Shown here piece after piece: positions 41,701 through 53,500 of a DNA stretch of 64,000 nucleotides. A program made the translations under genes and the position numbers. Origin of the DNA: Psettodes erumei. Taxonomy: Eukaryota > Chordata > Actinopteri > Pleuronectiformes > Psettodidae. The stretch's first letter is position 1. Every line of letters starts with the position of its first letter. The stretch spans positions 2,480,001 through 2,544,000 of the forward strand of contig JAFBJZ010000109.1 in the NCBI GenBank assembly GCA_016785225.1, read 5' to 3'. The notes under the pieces were generated by a model, which made no database searches, was not told the origin of the DNA, and saw only the letters and a program-made list of their open reading frames with translations.

Positions 41701-44700
41701 CAGAACAAATTATCTTCAGACCAATATAACTCAATACTTTATCATATGAAATTAATATTAATACCACCTCCGTTTTATATGAAGAAAGGTATGAGAAATT
41801 CATGTTTGCTACATAATATATCAGATATCTCAATAATTACACTTATTAGCATAACTGCTCATGATTAATGTTTTCATAGTGATTTATGGGACATAAGACG
41901 ACTCAGCTGCCTCTTATTGGAGCAGACCAGCGATGTAGTCCAACATTGTGTTTATTTAAAATGCATACAGTTTTCTGTATGTACATATATAACTGTGTGG
42001 TTGTAGTGAGGAGAAGCTGTGAAAATGCTGAGGCAGGATGTTTAGTGAAGCTGGGGGGGGTGAGAGAAACTGCTTTAAGAAGGGACTGCTCAGAGAACCA
42101 GGGTAATAATGGAATGACGTGGAGACAAAGGCAGGTTTAAACCGGAACATGACACATGTGCTGGTACCAAACTGCATAAATGCTGCATACTGCATGTAGA
42201 AAATCATTCTTCCCCCCTCCGACACCCTGGGTGCTTTTTCTGAACATGGCTCCCTTTTTCTTCACACGCGTGTGCCAATGCAGCAGCGATAACATTTACG
42301 GCATTGTTAACATGTGGAGGGCGTACTCGCAGCTACGGGAAGAAATTCCCACCGGCGCGCTCGCGTCTCAGATCCGTTTCGTGTAACGGACTGAAGGGGG
42401 AGCGGGAAAACTGCTGTGGACGGCAGTTTCCAGGCTGCACCTCACTGGAGCTGTCAATAAAAATCCACGGCTGCCATAAGAGCAGACAGAAGACAAAAGA
42501 TCTGGTTTCAGGCAACACAGAAATTACAAATTACAGTAAGGCTCGGCATGAGCAAGCAAGTCTATGCATATACAGAATGGAGACCGAACAATGTACTGTA
42601 AGCTGGCTCAGAGCCTAAACGCATTATAGCCTTTTCTTTTGTCTTAATATATTTCTCCATCTTAGCTGATTACAGAGCAGAGTGGGTGCTGAGTTCAGTT
42701 ATATTGACAATGTGGAGCTCCATCAGAATAGTGCTGAAAATGACTGGACTTTTCCCGCTTTAATTTATGGGCAATTTATCTGAACTGTCATTTAATTGGC
42801 TGTTAATGTGGACTGGAAGGCCGTAAAGGCTGCCGACCGCATCGCCATGACATCACCATCCTCTCACGCTCCTCACGAGAGGGAGATCAGCCTCAGCGCT
42901 GTGTGGCGGAGCCTTCCATGTTTTGTTTTTATCTGGCTGCTTTTTAAAAGACAGTCCCCTGCAGCTTCATCCTGCTCCAGTTTCCAGCTGCGTCGTCTTG
43001 ACCAGTTATTCGGATCCAATAAATCGTCTTCCCTTTTTCTGCCTTTCGTTTTCACGACTCATGACGAGAAAATTGAGATGAATCATGCAGATATGAAGGT
43101 TTCACATCAGGTGGAGGATCGATCCTGCTGTCACTGTTGCTTCTGCTGTGTGCACTCACTGACCAGGGGTGGGGGGGCGGGGGGTATCGATGGATGATTT
43201 GAGCTGATAAACGTTGGCTGATAGATTTTCTGACAAGTATGCGGAAATAATGACAAGTGTAGAATAAAAAAAAATAAGTCGCCCATGTATGTGAAATGAT
43301 TAGTGGCTGGCGCTGGCTGTAGCTGGACATTTAAACAATGATCTTGAAATAAGTCAGCCGTGCAGTGTAACCACGCAGAAGCCAACATCAGGTGCTCTTG
43401 AGAACCGCCTGCGTGAGATCCGGGCTTTCCTCTGTGTGAGCTGGTCGGTTCATTCGTGCGTGGTGCTGTGGGGCTCACAGCGCTCAGCGCAGCACAGTTC
43501 AGAGTTCTGCAGAACCCCCCGGAGCCCCGTGCACTGACAGGAAGTAGCTCAGGGATTTTCTTTTTTAACTGCACTTGTTAAGTCAGTGCATTCATTGTTC
43601 AGCTATTCTCATCATTTTCTCCATTTTAGAGTTGGTGTACTTTAGGATTTTGGGCTACATGGGGTAGACAAACAAAGCAGAAATATTACAACATCCTGTA
43701 CTTTATAAAAGCTTATGTCAAACCTGCATGAAGTGATTTTTGGCCACCTGGGGGCAGTGCAGCAAGCAGTAAACACACCACTGACACACAGTTCTGTCAC
43801 CAGATGAACAGCTGTCTGCAGAACCAGAGCAACATTGTGTTTTTAGCCAGCTGGCAAATTTAGCAGCTCTGTTTTGCTCTTCTTTATTTCCTGAGGGGAA
43901 ATTTCACACTCTTTAGCTCCTAAATACGCCAACAGGTTCACAGCGAGCCGCAACCTGTGTCTGTCAGCTGCTCAATGCCGGGCGGGCACCGTGCAGTCTC
44001 TTCATCAGAACTTTTATGCTGGAATCAGCGGCCTGCTTTGTTCCTGGGAAGGATGCTGCGCAAGTGGCAGGCAACAGGGGAAGTGCAGAGTCAGATGATG
44101 AATCTCAAGCAGCGCGGTTCACGTAGTCATTCCATGCTTTGTTAGTGCAGCTTTAGAAAAGAAAAATGGCAGTCACGTTGATTTAAGTAGAGCGAGCGGC
44201 CTTACAAAACAAGCTGGAGTTGCTTGAGTTGTTATAGTGGGGTATCCTGCGTGAACGCTGCCAGGCTGACACATATCACAACATCCATTATGCAGTTTCC
44301 TTGCCAGCTGCCCATCGGATGATGAATAAGCCTCGGCGTTGTTTAAGTTGGGACGGGGAGTCAGGTGTCCAGAAATAGCCGCAGAGGCACTGGTGGAACT
44401 CTGTCAGGTGGTGCTATTACGTAAATACATCTCCGGTGCAGTGTTGTCTCTCCTCGCCGCAGAAACGTCTCCCGCTGTCTCACAAGGACTGGACTTCTCT
44501 CGTTATTAAAGACGAGGAGGATCAGTTGAGTATAGCGACGCGGCACCTGATGCTTTGCACAACAGCACAACTTCTGGGTGTGGTCTTACAACCTTAGACA
44601 TGCAAAGAAAGAAGTAAAGAAGTGGCAAAAAGACAGAGTGGTTTACGTCATGGTTCTCCCGGAAGTGCGGCGGCCGGGTGCTGGCTGTGCGGCCTGCGGA

Positions 44701-46627
44701 GTCAGCAGGACGGCACTGGTCTCTCCATTTAACAGACGCCTGACGCAGTGTCCGTCTCACAGCAAGAGAGCCAAACACTCACTGCCAGAGTCATTAAAAC
44801 GCAATGCAAATGGGCTGACATTCATTTCTCGCAGGACAGCGTCGTTAATCATTCTCAGTCATTAGCTAACTAAGTCTGCTGGATCCTCACTAGGCGAGAA
44901 TAACAGGAGCCTCAGCTTCAAATAGCGGGCCCTCGCCGAGACCGTGTCGTGTCTACTTGTCTTTGTTGAATATTAACGTGAGAGAGTCAGCTGCTGTTTT
45001 TGTGTCCTCGTCCGTCCGGCGCATAATTGTCTCTAATGCGTTAATCTGCGGCGTTTCGACTGATTGCCCCTCTCTGTTCGCAGGCAAATCACAATTGAGG
45101 AAGGTGAGCAGAGGGCTAAGGAGCTGAGCGTCATGTTCATAGAGACCAGCGCCAAGACGGGCTACAACGTCAAGCAGGTGAGTGAGCGCTCGAGGAATTA
45201 CAGCTTCCTCCTGCAGATTAGATGATGTTCAGACGAATAGCAGTTTGATGTAGTTTTTACGCCTTGCTGTATATATCTGCATATTAATGAGGATTTCTTG
45301 AAGCTACTGTATCATCTCACTGCTCCGTATGAATTCTCCTTCACGTCTGTCCTTGACCTCGATGGAAAACATCACGAGGTCAAGGAAAGAAGTAGTTAGG
45401 AAAGGATTTTTTTTTTCTTTTACTTTTCACCCACAGACCAATTCTTTTCGAGAACGCCATGGTCCCTCTTCCTCACCTCACCGTTTTACTCGGCATCTCA
45501 CCAAGACCGGATGCTTGCATGTAATTCCTTTACTGTCGTGCGATGATTAGAGAGAGCAGGGGCTTGCAAATACAAAGGGCAGCCGCGATTTGTCCCCGAA
45601 CAGATGTGCGTTGTTAAAAACAAGGCGTGTCTGTTAAGTTAATAAGGAGAGAGACGGAGGCAGACCGTGTTGTGTCTGTCAGCGGGTGGTGGTGCAGCAC
45701 AGACAGAGGAGGCTATTCTTCACCTTACTCCATCACTGGAGTGGTGTGTGTGATCACGGCCCGTTCACACCGCTTGGCCGTGTCATCGCCGCCCACCCAG
45801 ATGCTGTGTCAGCGTTTACATATCAGTGCAGTAATCGGTGATACAAGCCTCATCACCGCTGAGCGACGCACCACAGCGTCATGGAAACATTACCTTTTTA
45901 GAAGTGGTTCTGTCTTATATTTGGGTAAATTCAAACATTTTGGTTTTGTTAGATTCCACTTTCTGAATCATTAATGTCTGCTTGGGTTTTCACATTCAGT
46001 CTAGAAGAGCAAACACAATTGCTTTAAATTGCTCTGAAATGTGCATGTGCCTGATGCAGAGTGTCGGTACAGGCCTGTAGTGACAGACAGTGTCTAATTC
46101 AGCATTATCTTTTTCAGATGTCATTTTTTACACTCTTCATCTTTTGTGTCAATGCACATACCGTACAAAAGTGAACATACACACTGGATGTATTTCTTTA
46201 AATCAAAGGACGTTATTTTCAGTTTAAATGACCTGATAAAAAGTGTATCAAGGGGCCAACTGTCAGTCAAATCATGTTCATGTTGTGTAGTCCTGATTCA
46301 GTCTCAATCTGTGTCCCTCCATTTCTTTCTCTCCAGCTGTTTCGTCGCGTGGCAGCTGCTCTTCCAGGGATGGAAAGTATGCAGGAAACCAGCAAAGAAG
46401 GGAGTATCCTTTCAGCCAATTTACATATCGTGACAATTTCTGTAATAATATGCAAATAGTGTGGGCTCAGAGGAAACATTTTAATCCTAATCTGATAGCA
46501 TCATTCACTGCTGGTTTCTAAATTAAGAGTTCCCGGACTGAACTCTGTGCAGCGACACCACTTTAAATGGGTGTCAGTTACCTGTCCACTTAAGTTTTTC
46601 AGGGTGACACTGCTGCACTGGGGCTCG

Positions 46628-46661
<34 letters not shown>

Positions 46662-47506
46662 TGTCTGGCCATCAGTCAGCCTGTGGTGCTGATGCACACA
46701 TCTCTGCAAACTGACACCTCCTATCTGCTGCTGTCACCGCTCCACCTGTGGAAGATCTGTCTGGCCGCAGCACGTCCTCACTCTCACCAAACTAACTCCT
46801 AACTTGGTGTTCTTTTAGGGAGTGATTGAAATATCGCAGAGTTATGGAGAGCATCTTTTCCCCCGTCGTACGAGTTGGAAACCCACACGGTGCAGGATTT
46901 ATTTGTTTTGATTATGTCTGAGAAGCGAATCTCCTCACTTTTCTCCCTGGGGAATAATTCACAACACAGGACTGCACGTGTTTGTATCTCATGTCAAAGG
47001 AGAGAAACCCAGCAGCTGAGACAGCTTTTAGCTGTAATTTTCATCAGCTACTATAGCGAGCCCTCAGGCTGTCTGGGTGCCTCTCACGCTCCTGTATTGA
47101 TTTTTACATCTGTTCATATATTTGATGTGGGGAACAATAAGAAAGCCCACATTCTATACTCAGACTCTTTTAGACTCGGTTGTGATTTTTTACGTAAGTA
47201 TGAACAGTACAAGTAAACAACAGCCGGTCTACAATTCTGTATTTTCCTTCCCAGTGAGCTTCAAAATCCACAGTACATGAGATCAAGTAGTCATTTTCCA
47301 AATTGATCATATTTTTCATATGAAATTCCCTGTTTCTGTGGGCACTGTTTTGTGCTAAGCTGTGGAGGGATAGAAACACAAAGACATTTTGTCGTCTTTA
47401 TTTGTATAACTAAGACTGCTTAAGCCTCATATTAAATTGAGATCAACTTTGGATTATATTTTTGCACAGAACAGGGACTGCAAAGTCCAGTTCCCCCCCA
47501 CCCACC

Positions 47507-47550
<44 letters not shown>

Positions 47551-50532
47551 TTAAAATCACATTAGGAAGGCAGAGCTTAATGGAGAGTATGAACATGAGG
47601 ACTGATAACTTGCTTCAGCGTATATGTGGGCGTCTGACAGTCGTTTTAAAAACAGACCTGAGAAGATACCAAGCTGTCCTTTAACAGAAGCCATTCTGTG
47701 CGTATGTCCACATCCAGCCTGACTTTTCCATTTACAGAGTGTGATCCGGCAGCTGAAACAAAACCCATTACAGAGGAATCATGGGTAAACAAGACCTGTC
47801 ACCTCACAGACAGAGTCGAGGGGGCTTGGGCGTCGGCATGCCGAGCCACCCTTACCTTTAACATCATTCTCTCCTTTCGACGTTATACTGAGCTGTATCT
47901 AATACACACTATTATTTTCCTGGAAACGTTGACAGTTACTTAAACAAAGTCTGTGAGTATTTCTCTCATGTACAGTGGATTCACCACATTCTCCTCTGAC
48001 AGCACCAGTCCTTCATATCCCCCTCTGCGCACAAAGCGGGCTGCCATCTCTATGGGAACTGTGGCTGAATTATGACATTGCCTTCAATTTGAACCGTGTG
48101 CATGCAGCGCTGTCATTGCTCCATCAGTGTCCCGATGAACACCGCGGCATTTGTCTGCTGGAAACGCCGACATAAATCAGTCGCTAACCTTGGTGTGGTG
48201 AAGGGGTGTCAGTTGTTCACCCCGTGCGTCGCTGATGATGCCCCGCTCATCGCTCTGGGAGTTGTCCAGCCTTTGCTTCCAGCTTGGCCTCAATAACACA
48301 CTCTCACCTAACAGCCCTATGTGGGCTTTTTTTTTTCTTTTCCTTTATTGCAGTCAGCCATATTTCCTGGTTAATATGCATCACTCACATGCAGCCAATT
48401 ACCCTTATCTCTCGCCCTGTCTTAATGAGGCATAATGGATGTGGGGGTGAGCGGCGCGAGGCGGTAGGTGTGCTGATGGATGGCAGGTGATGGCAGTTCC
48501 TCGGCGGCTCTGTGCCTCTGGCTGACGCCGTCGCTTAATGGAGCAGCTCCTCCGTCGTTACTGCACCGTGAACGGTATCGATCTCACCAGGAGAAGGGCA
48601 GAAAGAGTCCAGGATGCATACGTTATATAGTGTCTGCGTTCTCACCTGCAGTTTTAATTCTTTGTGTTAAGTAACCCTTCATGCGCTGTGATAGGAAAAC
48701 TATTTGACCGCAGAACGACAACGAAGGTGGAGGAAATCAAACACGCGTGACCGGTGTTTCCTTCAGAGAATGAGCCCTGGATTTGTGAAGTTCAGGAGAT
48801 GGTCAAACATTATTCACAGTATGTTCTCCGCTGCCTTTAATTGCCAGCTTTAAATTGGGTCGGGACAGGTCTCGCTGATTTATGGTGGACGTGGAAGCCT
48901 GTGGGACACAGTCTGCTGCTCTCTTTCTGAGAGCAATTTTCTACCTCGCCACTGTGTATTATCACCTGTGCAGACGGAGAGCGAGGGAAGCGGGTGCTTG
49001 ACCCAGATCAAGTGCCGGGGTCAACCGTGTTAATAAGAGAGATTCAGGAAGTAAAAGAAATGGCAGCAGACGTGTGGCGATCAACGAAAGGCGCCGTGTT
49101 CATAAATTTCTTTTCATAGAGGTTTTTTTTTTTTTAAATTCAGGTTTAATTGGTAAATCAGGCTCTCTCCTTTAAAGCAAAGCTGTAGGAGTTAAATTAT
49201 GTCTTCTTAAGTGAGAGTGATGCTGAGATTGTCAACTCTGCTGTGTTCTGGTGAATCGGTTAAACAAGGCTCCAACTGAACATTACATCTGTGTTTTCAG
49301 TGTAAGTCATTAGATATGCATTACCTGCAACAGAGAACAGTGCGGTTCTCCCCCTATTTGGGAAACTATAGGATCACTCAAATGTGCCCTAAAGCATTGT
49401 TGTATGGACATCAACGTCACATCTTTGTTGGCATTATTTTTATATTAACAGTGGACAAAGTGTCTGTGTTATGTAATTAGGTTCACTTACAGTGACAGGT
49501 AGTTATCACCCAGTTCTGCACTGAACCTCGGCTCGATGGAGCTTTTCGGCTCATGTTTTGGTTGTTTTCTGCCTTGGCTCTGTCTCACTGCTTTCATCAG
49601 AGCTGTTTCTTGCTGCAGATGTTTTGAGAGAAAGAGCTCTGTCACTTTATGTTTCCTGCCCAGCAACAAATATTTAGCAACCAGCCAGTTGACACAGTAC
49701 ATTGGGGCATTTAGCAGCTGGAGATGTATTTTCCTCAGGAGCTGGTGGAGAGCAAAAACAGACTTTAAAGGGAATGTGAATATTGGATTATATTCATCCG
49801 GCTCCGGCTGATGTTGCTGTGCATCTACCGGATGTGGATGATATGATAATATGCCAGTATTAGTGTTAAAGCTTGCTGTGCTGCCCCTTAGTGGCCAGAA
49901 AGATCAGTTAATGCAGGTTTACCATGATTTCTGTGAGGAATCTGGAGTTGATGTGATAATGCTCAGGGTGGTTTTCTTTGTTTTTCTAAAAATGCATCCA
50001 CTGGTGGCACCGTACCGGGGGCCATCACCCACGGTTCAGGAGGTGCTGCAGACTGTACCTACGCTCACAGGTATCAGAGGGCTGAAATATTCAAGGCTGC
50101 AGCTGCTCATTTGGTTTGGTAATATGGGCTGCTGAGATGAGGCTGCCAGATTCCACGTGGGATCCAGTCCAAACAGGAACGTCGAGAACATGTTGCATTT
50201 AAAGACTGTCCTTCATATGACACCGTGTCACGCCGCCATAAAACATGAGAACGCGCGCACATCGAGTGCTGCGTTTAACTGCCGCGGCCCCGGTGTGGGG
50301 CGGCTGTTTGAAAGCCACACTGGGACTGTTTCGAGACGAACTTCCGCAGGCGTAATGTTCGCCGGAATAATGAATATTGAGTAAAGAGTCTGCTGCTGCC
50401 TTTCCACCAAGCAGTGGTACATGGAAGCATTTGCAGCACACAGTCATGACAGGCAGAGGTCATCTGACCCTCACTGCAAACTATGGAAACAATTTTCTGG
50501 AGGATTGACTGGAAACAACACCTAATCTGCAC

Positions 50533-50564
<32 letters not shown>

Positions 50565-51160
50565 GGGGGGCAAAATCCTTAAGAATTACAGCAACAATTC
50601 ATTAACACAGTTAATTGCAGTGCAGCAGTGCCAGTGACTGAAGCCAACATTCATTCTCAGCTTATTACCCCTGTAACAATAGAGGCGAGGATTCCCTGCT
50701 GAGCTGAATCACTTGTACATGATGTGAGAGGAGGATTTGTAGGATATTTACTCCAAGCTCCCACATGTCCAAACACTGCAGAAATAAATGTCTTTCAAAT
50801 GGCATTTCAGTGGTAAATCATGCTGCATTTTAACGTCTACACGTGTTAAAATTGTCGATGCCTGATCTGGAAAACACATGGAGTGATTGGATATGTCACC
50901 ATCTAGTGGCTGTGAAGTGGTACTACATAACCTGTACATACAGTACAGTTTGTCTCTCTGCATGGTGGAAAAAAAGAGTGCCTCCCGCTTTTGTCTGCAT
51001 TTTTAAAAATACAAAGATGGCAGCCAGCTGATGCATTCAGGTGCATGTAACTGATCACTGCCAAGCGTTTCCAAAGCTTCCTTAACGTTCTCCAGTGATC
51101 GACATCAAGCTGGACAAGCCGCAGGAGCCCCAGACCACCGAAGGCGGCTGTTCCTGTTAA
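16970..51160 (+). CDS. rab6b: Ras-related protein Rab-6B, complete, eight coding exons
   Basis: Rab6 GTPase of Golgi membranes that drives Golgi-to-ER and intra-Golgi retrograde traffic with dynein/dynactin adaptors; RAB6B is the neuron-enriched paralogue. Coding exons: 16970-17039, 32086-32144, 39922-39975, 40264-40369, 41505-41616, 45084-45177, 46337-46403, 51096-51160 (TAA). All are phase-compatible and give 208 residues, the same as human RAB6B. Seen: P-loop GEQSVGKT at residues 20-27, effector loop TIGIDF, DTAGQE with Gln72, NKTD, ETSAK, and a C-terminal CSC for double geranylgeranylation. Residues DSTVAVVVYDIT and ITIEEGEQRAKELSVMF are RAB6B-type, not RAB6A. NVNSF, where human RAB6B has NLNSF, is RAB6A-like. 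The ATG follows a pyrimidine-rich leader and gives the expected MSVGSDFGNPLRKFKL start. Confidence 0.97.
17275..17309. repeat. (GT)n followed by a 16-base G run
   Basis: Ten GT units run directly into about 16 consecutive G, 240 bases after rab6b exon 1. Such a run could fold as a G-quadruplex on the transcript strand and is also error-prone in sequencing. Confidence 0.9.
23547..23585. repeat. (CT)n microsatellite
   Basis: About 19 CT units in rab6b intron 1. Confidence 0.95.
23716..23742. repeat. (GT)n microsatellite
   Basis: About 13 GT units, 130 bases after the (CT)n tract. Confidence 0.95.
27433..28102. mobile_element. Non-autonomous Tc1/mariner-like element with TA target duplication
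   Basis: The left end reads CAGTGGAGAGAAAGATTAAG and the reverse complement of the right end reads CAGTAGCAAGAAAAGGTATG. These are imperfect terminal inverted repeats starting with CAGT, flanked on both sides by TA (27431-27432 and 28103-28104), the duplication made by Tc1/mariner transposases. The 670-base interior has no transposase frame. The inner right end, which reads GTATGTGAACCC on the minus strand, recalls a repeat common in fish genomes. I infer an inactive miniature-type copy inserted in rab6b intron 1. Confidence 0.7.
29020..29165. repeat. Fragment of the GCTGCAAC-ended dispersed element
   Basis: Words such as GAGAAGCTGGAACCAG and GTGATTAACATATTATCAGA match the body and right part of the element seen in full at 61953-62288. 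The ends are missing. Confidence 0.4.
32948..32970. repeat. (TA)n microsatellite
   Basis: About 11 TA units in rab6b intron 2. Confidence 0.9.
32985..33090. repeat. Second fragment of the GCTGCAAC-ended element
   Basis: The words CTTCAAATATTTTGTTTTGA and GATATTGAGTTTACTGTAAT match the central part of the same dispersed element. No inverted-repeat ends are kept. Confidence 0.45.
35415..35664. repeat. Terminal-inverted-repeat element, copy B
   Basis: The left part reads GCAATCATTTTGATAATCAA and the right end TAGCTGCAGCTCTAA, with AT-rich core words shared with the copies at 424-675 and 61953-62288. There is no coding content. It is an old non-autonomous copy. Confidence 0.55.
36771..36940 (+). 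repeat. tRNA-promoter SINE-like element, internally deleted
   Basis: The copy opens with GTTAGCGCTGTCGCCTCACA, an A-box-like start, followed by a B-box-like CTTCGAATC about 35 bases later, the two internal RNA polymerase III promoter blocks. It continues with GTGTGGAGTTTGCATGTTCT and CCCTGCGATGGACCGGCGAC and ends in a GGTTGGATG-type tail. These words belong to a very abundant fish repeat. Compared with my memory of the full unit, the middle and the part before the tail are missing, so it is a deletion derivative. Confidence 0.65.
40370..41504 (+). other. rab6b: rab6b intron 4
   Basis: Donor GTCAGT, acceptor CGACAG after a C-rich tract. I looked for a duplicated alternative exon like the one that makes RAB6A' in mammals and saw none. 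Nothing else is recognised. Confidence 0.7.
41617..45083 (+). other. rab6b: rab6b intron 5 (3.5 kb)
   Basis: Donor GTGCGT, acceptor TTCGCAG. It includes one arm of an inverted pair of short repeats with a CTCF-like core (43708-43770). No coding signal is seen. Confidence 0.75.
43708..43770 (+). repeat. Short dispersed repeat with CTCF-like core, copy 1
   Basis: The core CCACCTGGGGGCAGTGC resembles the CTCF binding motif. Flanking words (AAACCTGCAT before, CAGCAAGC and TAAACAC after) recur in inverted orientation at 49862-49925, so this is a dispersed repeat rather than a chance motif. Binding by CTCF is inference. Confidence 0.45.
45178..46336 (+). other. rab6b: rab6b intron 6
   Basis: Donor GTGAGT, acceptor CTCTCCAG. 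No feature seen in its 1.16 kb apart from a short T-run near 45409-45417. Confidence 0.8.
46629..46660. repeat. (GT)n microsatellite
   Basis: About 16 TG units in rab6b intron 7. Confidence 0.95.
47499..47545. repeat. Compound (CCCA)n-(CA)n microsatellite
   Basis: CCCA units pass directly into about 15 CA units. Confidence 0.9.
49862..49925 (-). repeat. Short dispersed repeat with CTCF-like core, copy 2 (inverted)
   Basis: On the minus strand the core reads GGCCACTAAGGGGCAGCAC, flanked by AAACCTGCAT and CAGCAAGC as in the copy at 43708-43770. The two copies face each other across about 6 kb that includes rab6b exons 6 and 7. Confidence 0.45.
50535..50570. repeat. (GT)n tract ending in a G run
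   Basis: About 14 GT units followed by seven G in rab6b intron 7. Confidence 0.9.
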
Positions 51161-53500
51161 TACTCAGCACCTCTCCAGGAAGAAAGAAAAAAATCATCAA
51201 AATCACATGCTTGTTCTGTTGCTTCCTATTGGTTAATCTGCAGCTGATTTTGCACGTTGATAATCTGGCCTCCTCACCTGACTATTGGTCATCAGTTTGG
51301 AACTAGCAATATGTGAATTTGGTTCGAAAGTAGTGTAGCCTACTTTGTTAAAGAAACTGCCAAAACAGTCTTACAACTTGAAAAAAATTACAGATGTGGA
51401 AAAAAATAAGTTGCATTTTATGTGTATACGATTTTTTTAAAGGAGAAAATGCGTTTCCCCACTTTCTTTTTGTATTTTTGTATATTCAGGGAGGTGTCTC
51501 TGGAAAACCTTGTTTTTTTTTTGTCTGTTTGTTTTGGTTTGTTTTTTTTTTTTTTTTAAAAGATGTGAACAACAAGGCTCTGTATTTTTGGGAGCTGGAA
51601 AAGAAATGGATGGTTTTAGACGTATCCTTATGGATGTCACTGCTGTTGTCGGCAAAGATGGAGGTCCTCCTCACAGCGTTACCTGGATGTAAAAGCAGGC
51701 CAAACTCTTAGCCAACCCCTCAGAGAACCGCTCTCGAATTAATGCCCACACCTGACCATCCGAAAACGTACTACCTGATCTTTCGCCTCAGCCCGGCCCT
51801 TGCTGTGCGGAGGACCAATCACAGGGCCCATGACGCCGGTGCCATCCATAATTAGCTGTACATCAGAGGACAACGTGAACAGTATCATCCTGAGTATCTA
51901 ATGCATGCCTAGTTTTTGAGCATAGGTACTGTCTACCAGTGTACACACGTTTGAATATGTATATGGTAACATGACACCAGTGCATGACGTCATGCACTCT
52001 GATAACGACTTGTCTTTGTCGATGAAAACCGTTGAACTGGTTTTGTATACTTGACTTCAGAGAACCCTCTCGTGTGTGCGTGTGAACGTGTGCTTTCCGC
52101 GGAGGTCACATTAGGACGCAGGTCGACGTTTGTCCCGCAGGACGTCGTGAAACGCCCCCGCAAACAGTCGCCTTCGGCGTCTCGGTAGTTGTGACCGTGA
52201 CGGTCTGCACATGTGAGTGAGCAGCGGGGGCTCGGAGCCGTCGCCTCGCGTCGCAGAGGAGCGTAAAGGCCGAGCCCCTTCCCCCGCGTGGTGATCCGTA
52301 AACCGGATACCATGCTGACCTTTAACATTGTAAACCAGTTCCATTCCTGTTCAACTAGACTAATTTGCACATGTAGACCTTTCAGGTTAATATGAAGTCA
52401 CGAAAAGCTTCATTATAATGTACAGTCACTTCATTTAAGACCTGTCCGATTGTCATAGAAAGTGTCACGCCCGCCACGTGTCCCCACTGAGATGTGGTCC
52501 TCTTTGCTGCTTGTGTTGAAATTGACTAATGATGTTGGCGTTACGCAATGTTGTCGTCGTCTTCTTTTTCTTTTTTTGTACCAGAGCCTGGTATCATAAT
52601 GTACTGGTGGTGAAGTCAGCCAGCGTTGAGAACACTACTTTGATTCGACTCGTCTTTGAAGTGAAATCTTACTGCACTTTTTAAGAATGTGTTTTAGAGT
52701 TAGAGTGACGATGTAAGTCTTAGAAATATGGTTAAAACACACAAAAAACAACTTTATCTCCAGAACTTTTGGGTTACTGTGTCTTAGAGTAGAGGAAAAC
52801 ATTTATAACTTGTTCACACATGTCCAAAAAAAAAGGGGAGCACTTTTGTGAAAACTAGTGAACTGTTCTAACCCACTTAATGAGCCAAATAATAATGATG
52901 GTGATGATGATGATAATAGTAATAACAGTAATAATAATAGTAATAAGAGACGGAGTTGGATCAGATGTCACGGGAGATCTTGACTGGAACACACTCTTCT
53001 GTGATGCTGGGAATGACACAGGCAGGTTGCTTCTCAACTCTCAATCCCTCCAACTGGAAGAAAAAGGAAACAAAGTCTAATTCATGTATCAACGTGCTGT
53101 GTTGCTTCCTATTTATTTGACTGTAACAGGAATGTTCTCTCATTACTGACAACACAGACTCATAAGGAGTTTGTGAGAAAATACTCAGTGGGTGTTTATT
53201 TTCAAATGTGGACGTACGATTGATCGGTAGCTGAAAGTAGAGCCCAACCTTGTTAATGAAAGGCTTATTTTAACATTCCCTTTGAAAGTGGACCAAGTGA
53301 TACAACACAAGTCTTTGCGTGTTGTGCTGTGCTGTGTTGGGGGGCGGGGCTGCATTTGAGGATGGAGGCCACGGGCATTCCCTGAAGGTGTGTATGTTGT
53401 GTCCCAGCGGATCAGTCCAGAGCTGACTCTCCATTCACACTGTACAGAGATCTAGCATGTCTCTCCAAACGATTAATAAAGATGTCTTATTACCAAAGTC
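51161..53500 (+). other. rab6b: rab6b 3'UTR with poly(A) signal
   Basis: This is the sequence after the TAA at 51158-51160. The best poly(A) signal is AATAAA at 53475-53480, which gives a 3'UTR of about 2.3 kb, in keeping with the long UTRs of neuronal genes. It contains poly-T tracts (51509-51559) and an imperfect AAT/ATG trinucleotide tract (52888-52946). Earlier cleavage cannot be excluded, since no transcript data are at hand. Confidence 0.5.
52888..52946. repeat. Imperfect AAT/ATG trinucleotide repeat
   Basis: A run of AAT, GATG and AGT triplets in the presumed rab6b 3'UTR. Confidence 0.8.

Larger units (their letters stand above)
46404..51095 (+). other. rab6b: rab6b intron 7 (4.7 kb)
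   Basis: Donor GTATCC (weak beyond the first four bases), acceptor TTCTCCAG. It includes microsatellites at 46629-46660, 47499-47545 and 50535-50570 and the second arm of the CTCF-like repeat pair at 49862-49925. Nothing coding is seen. Confidence 0.8.
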
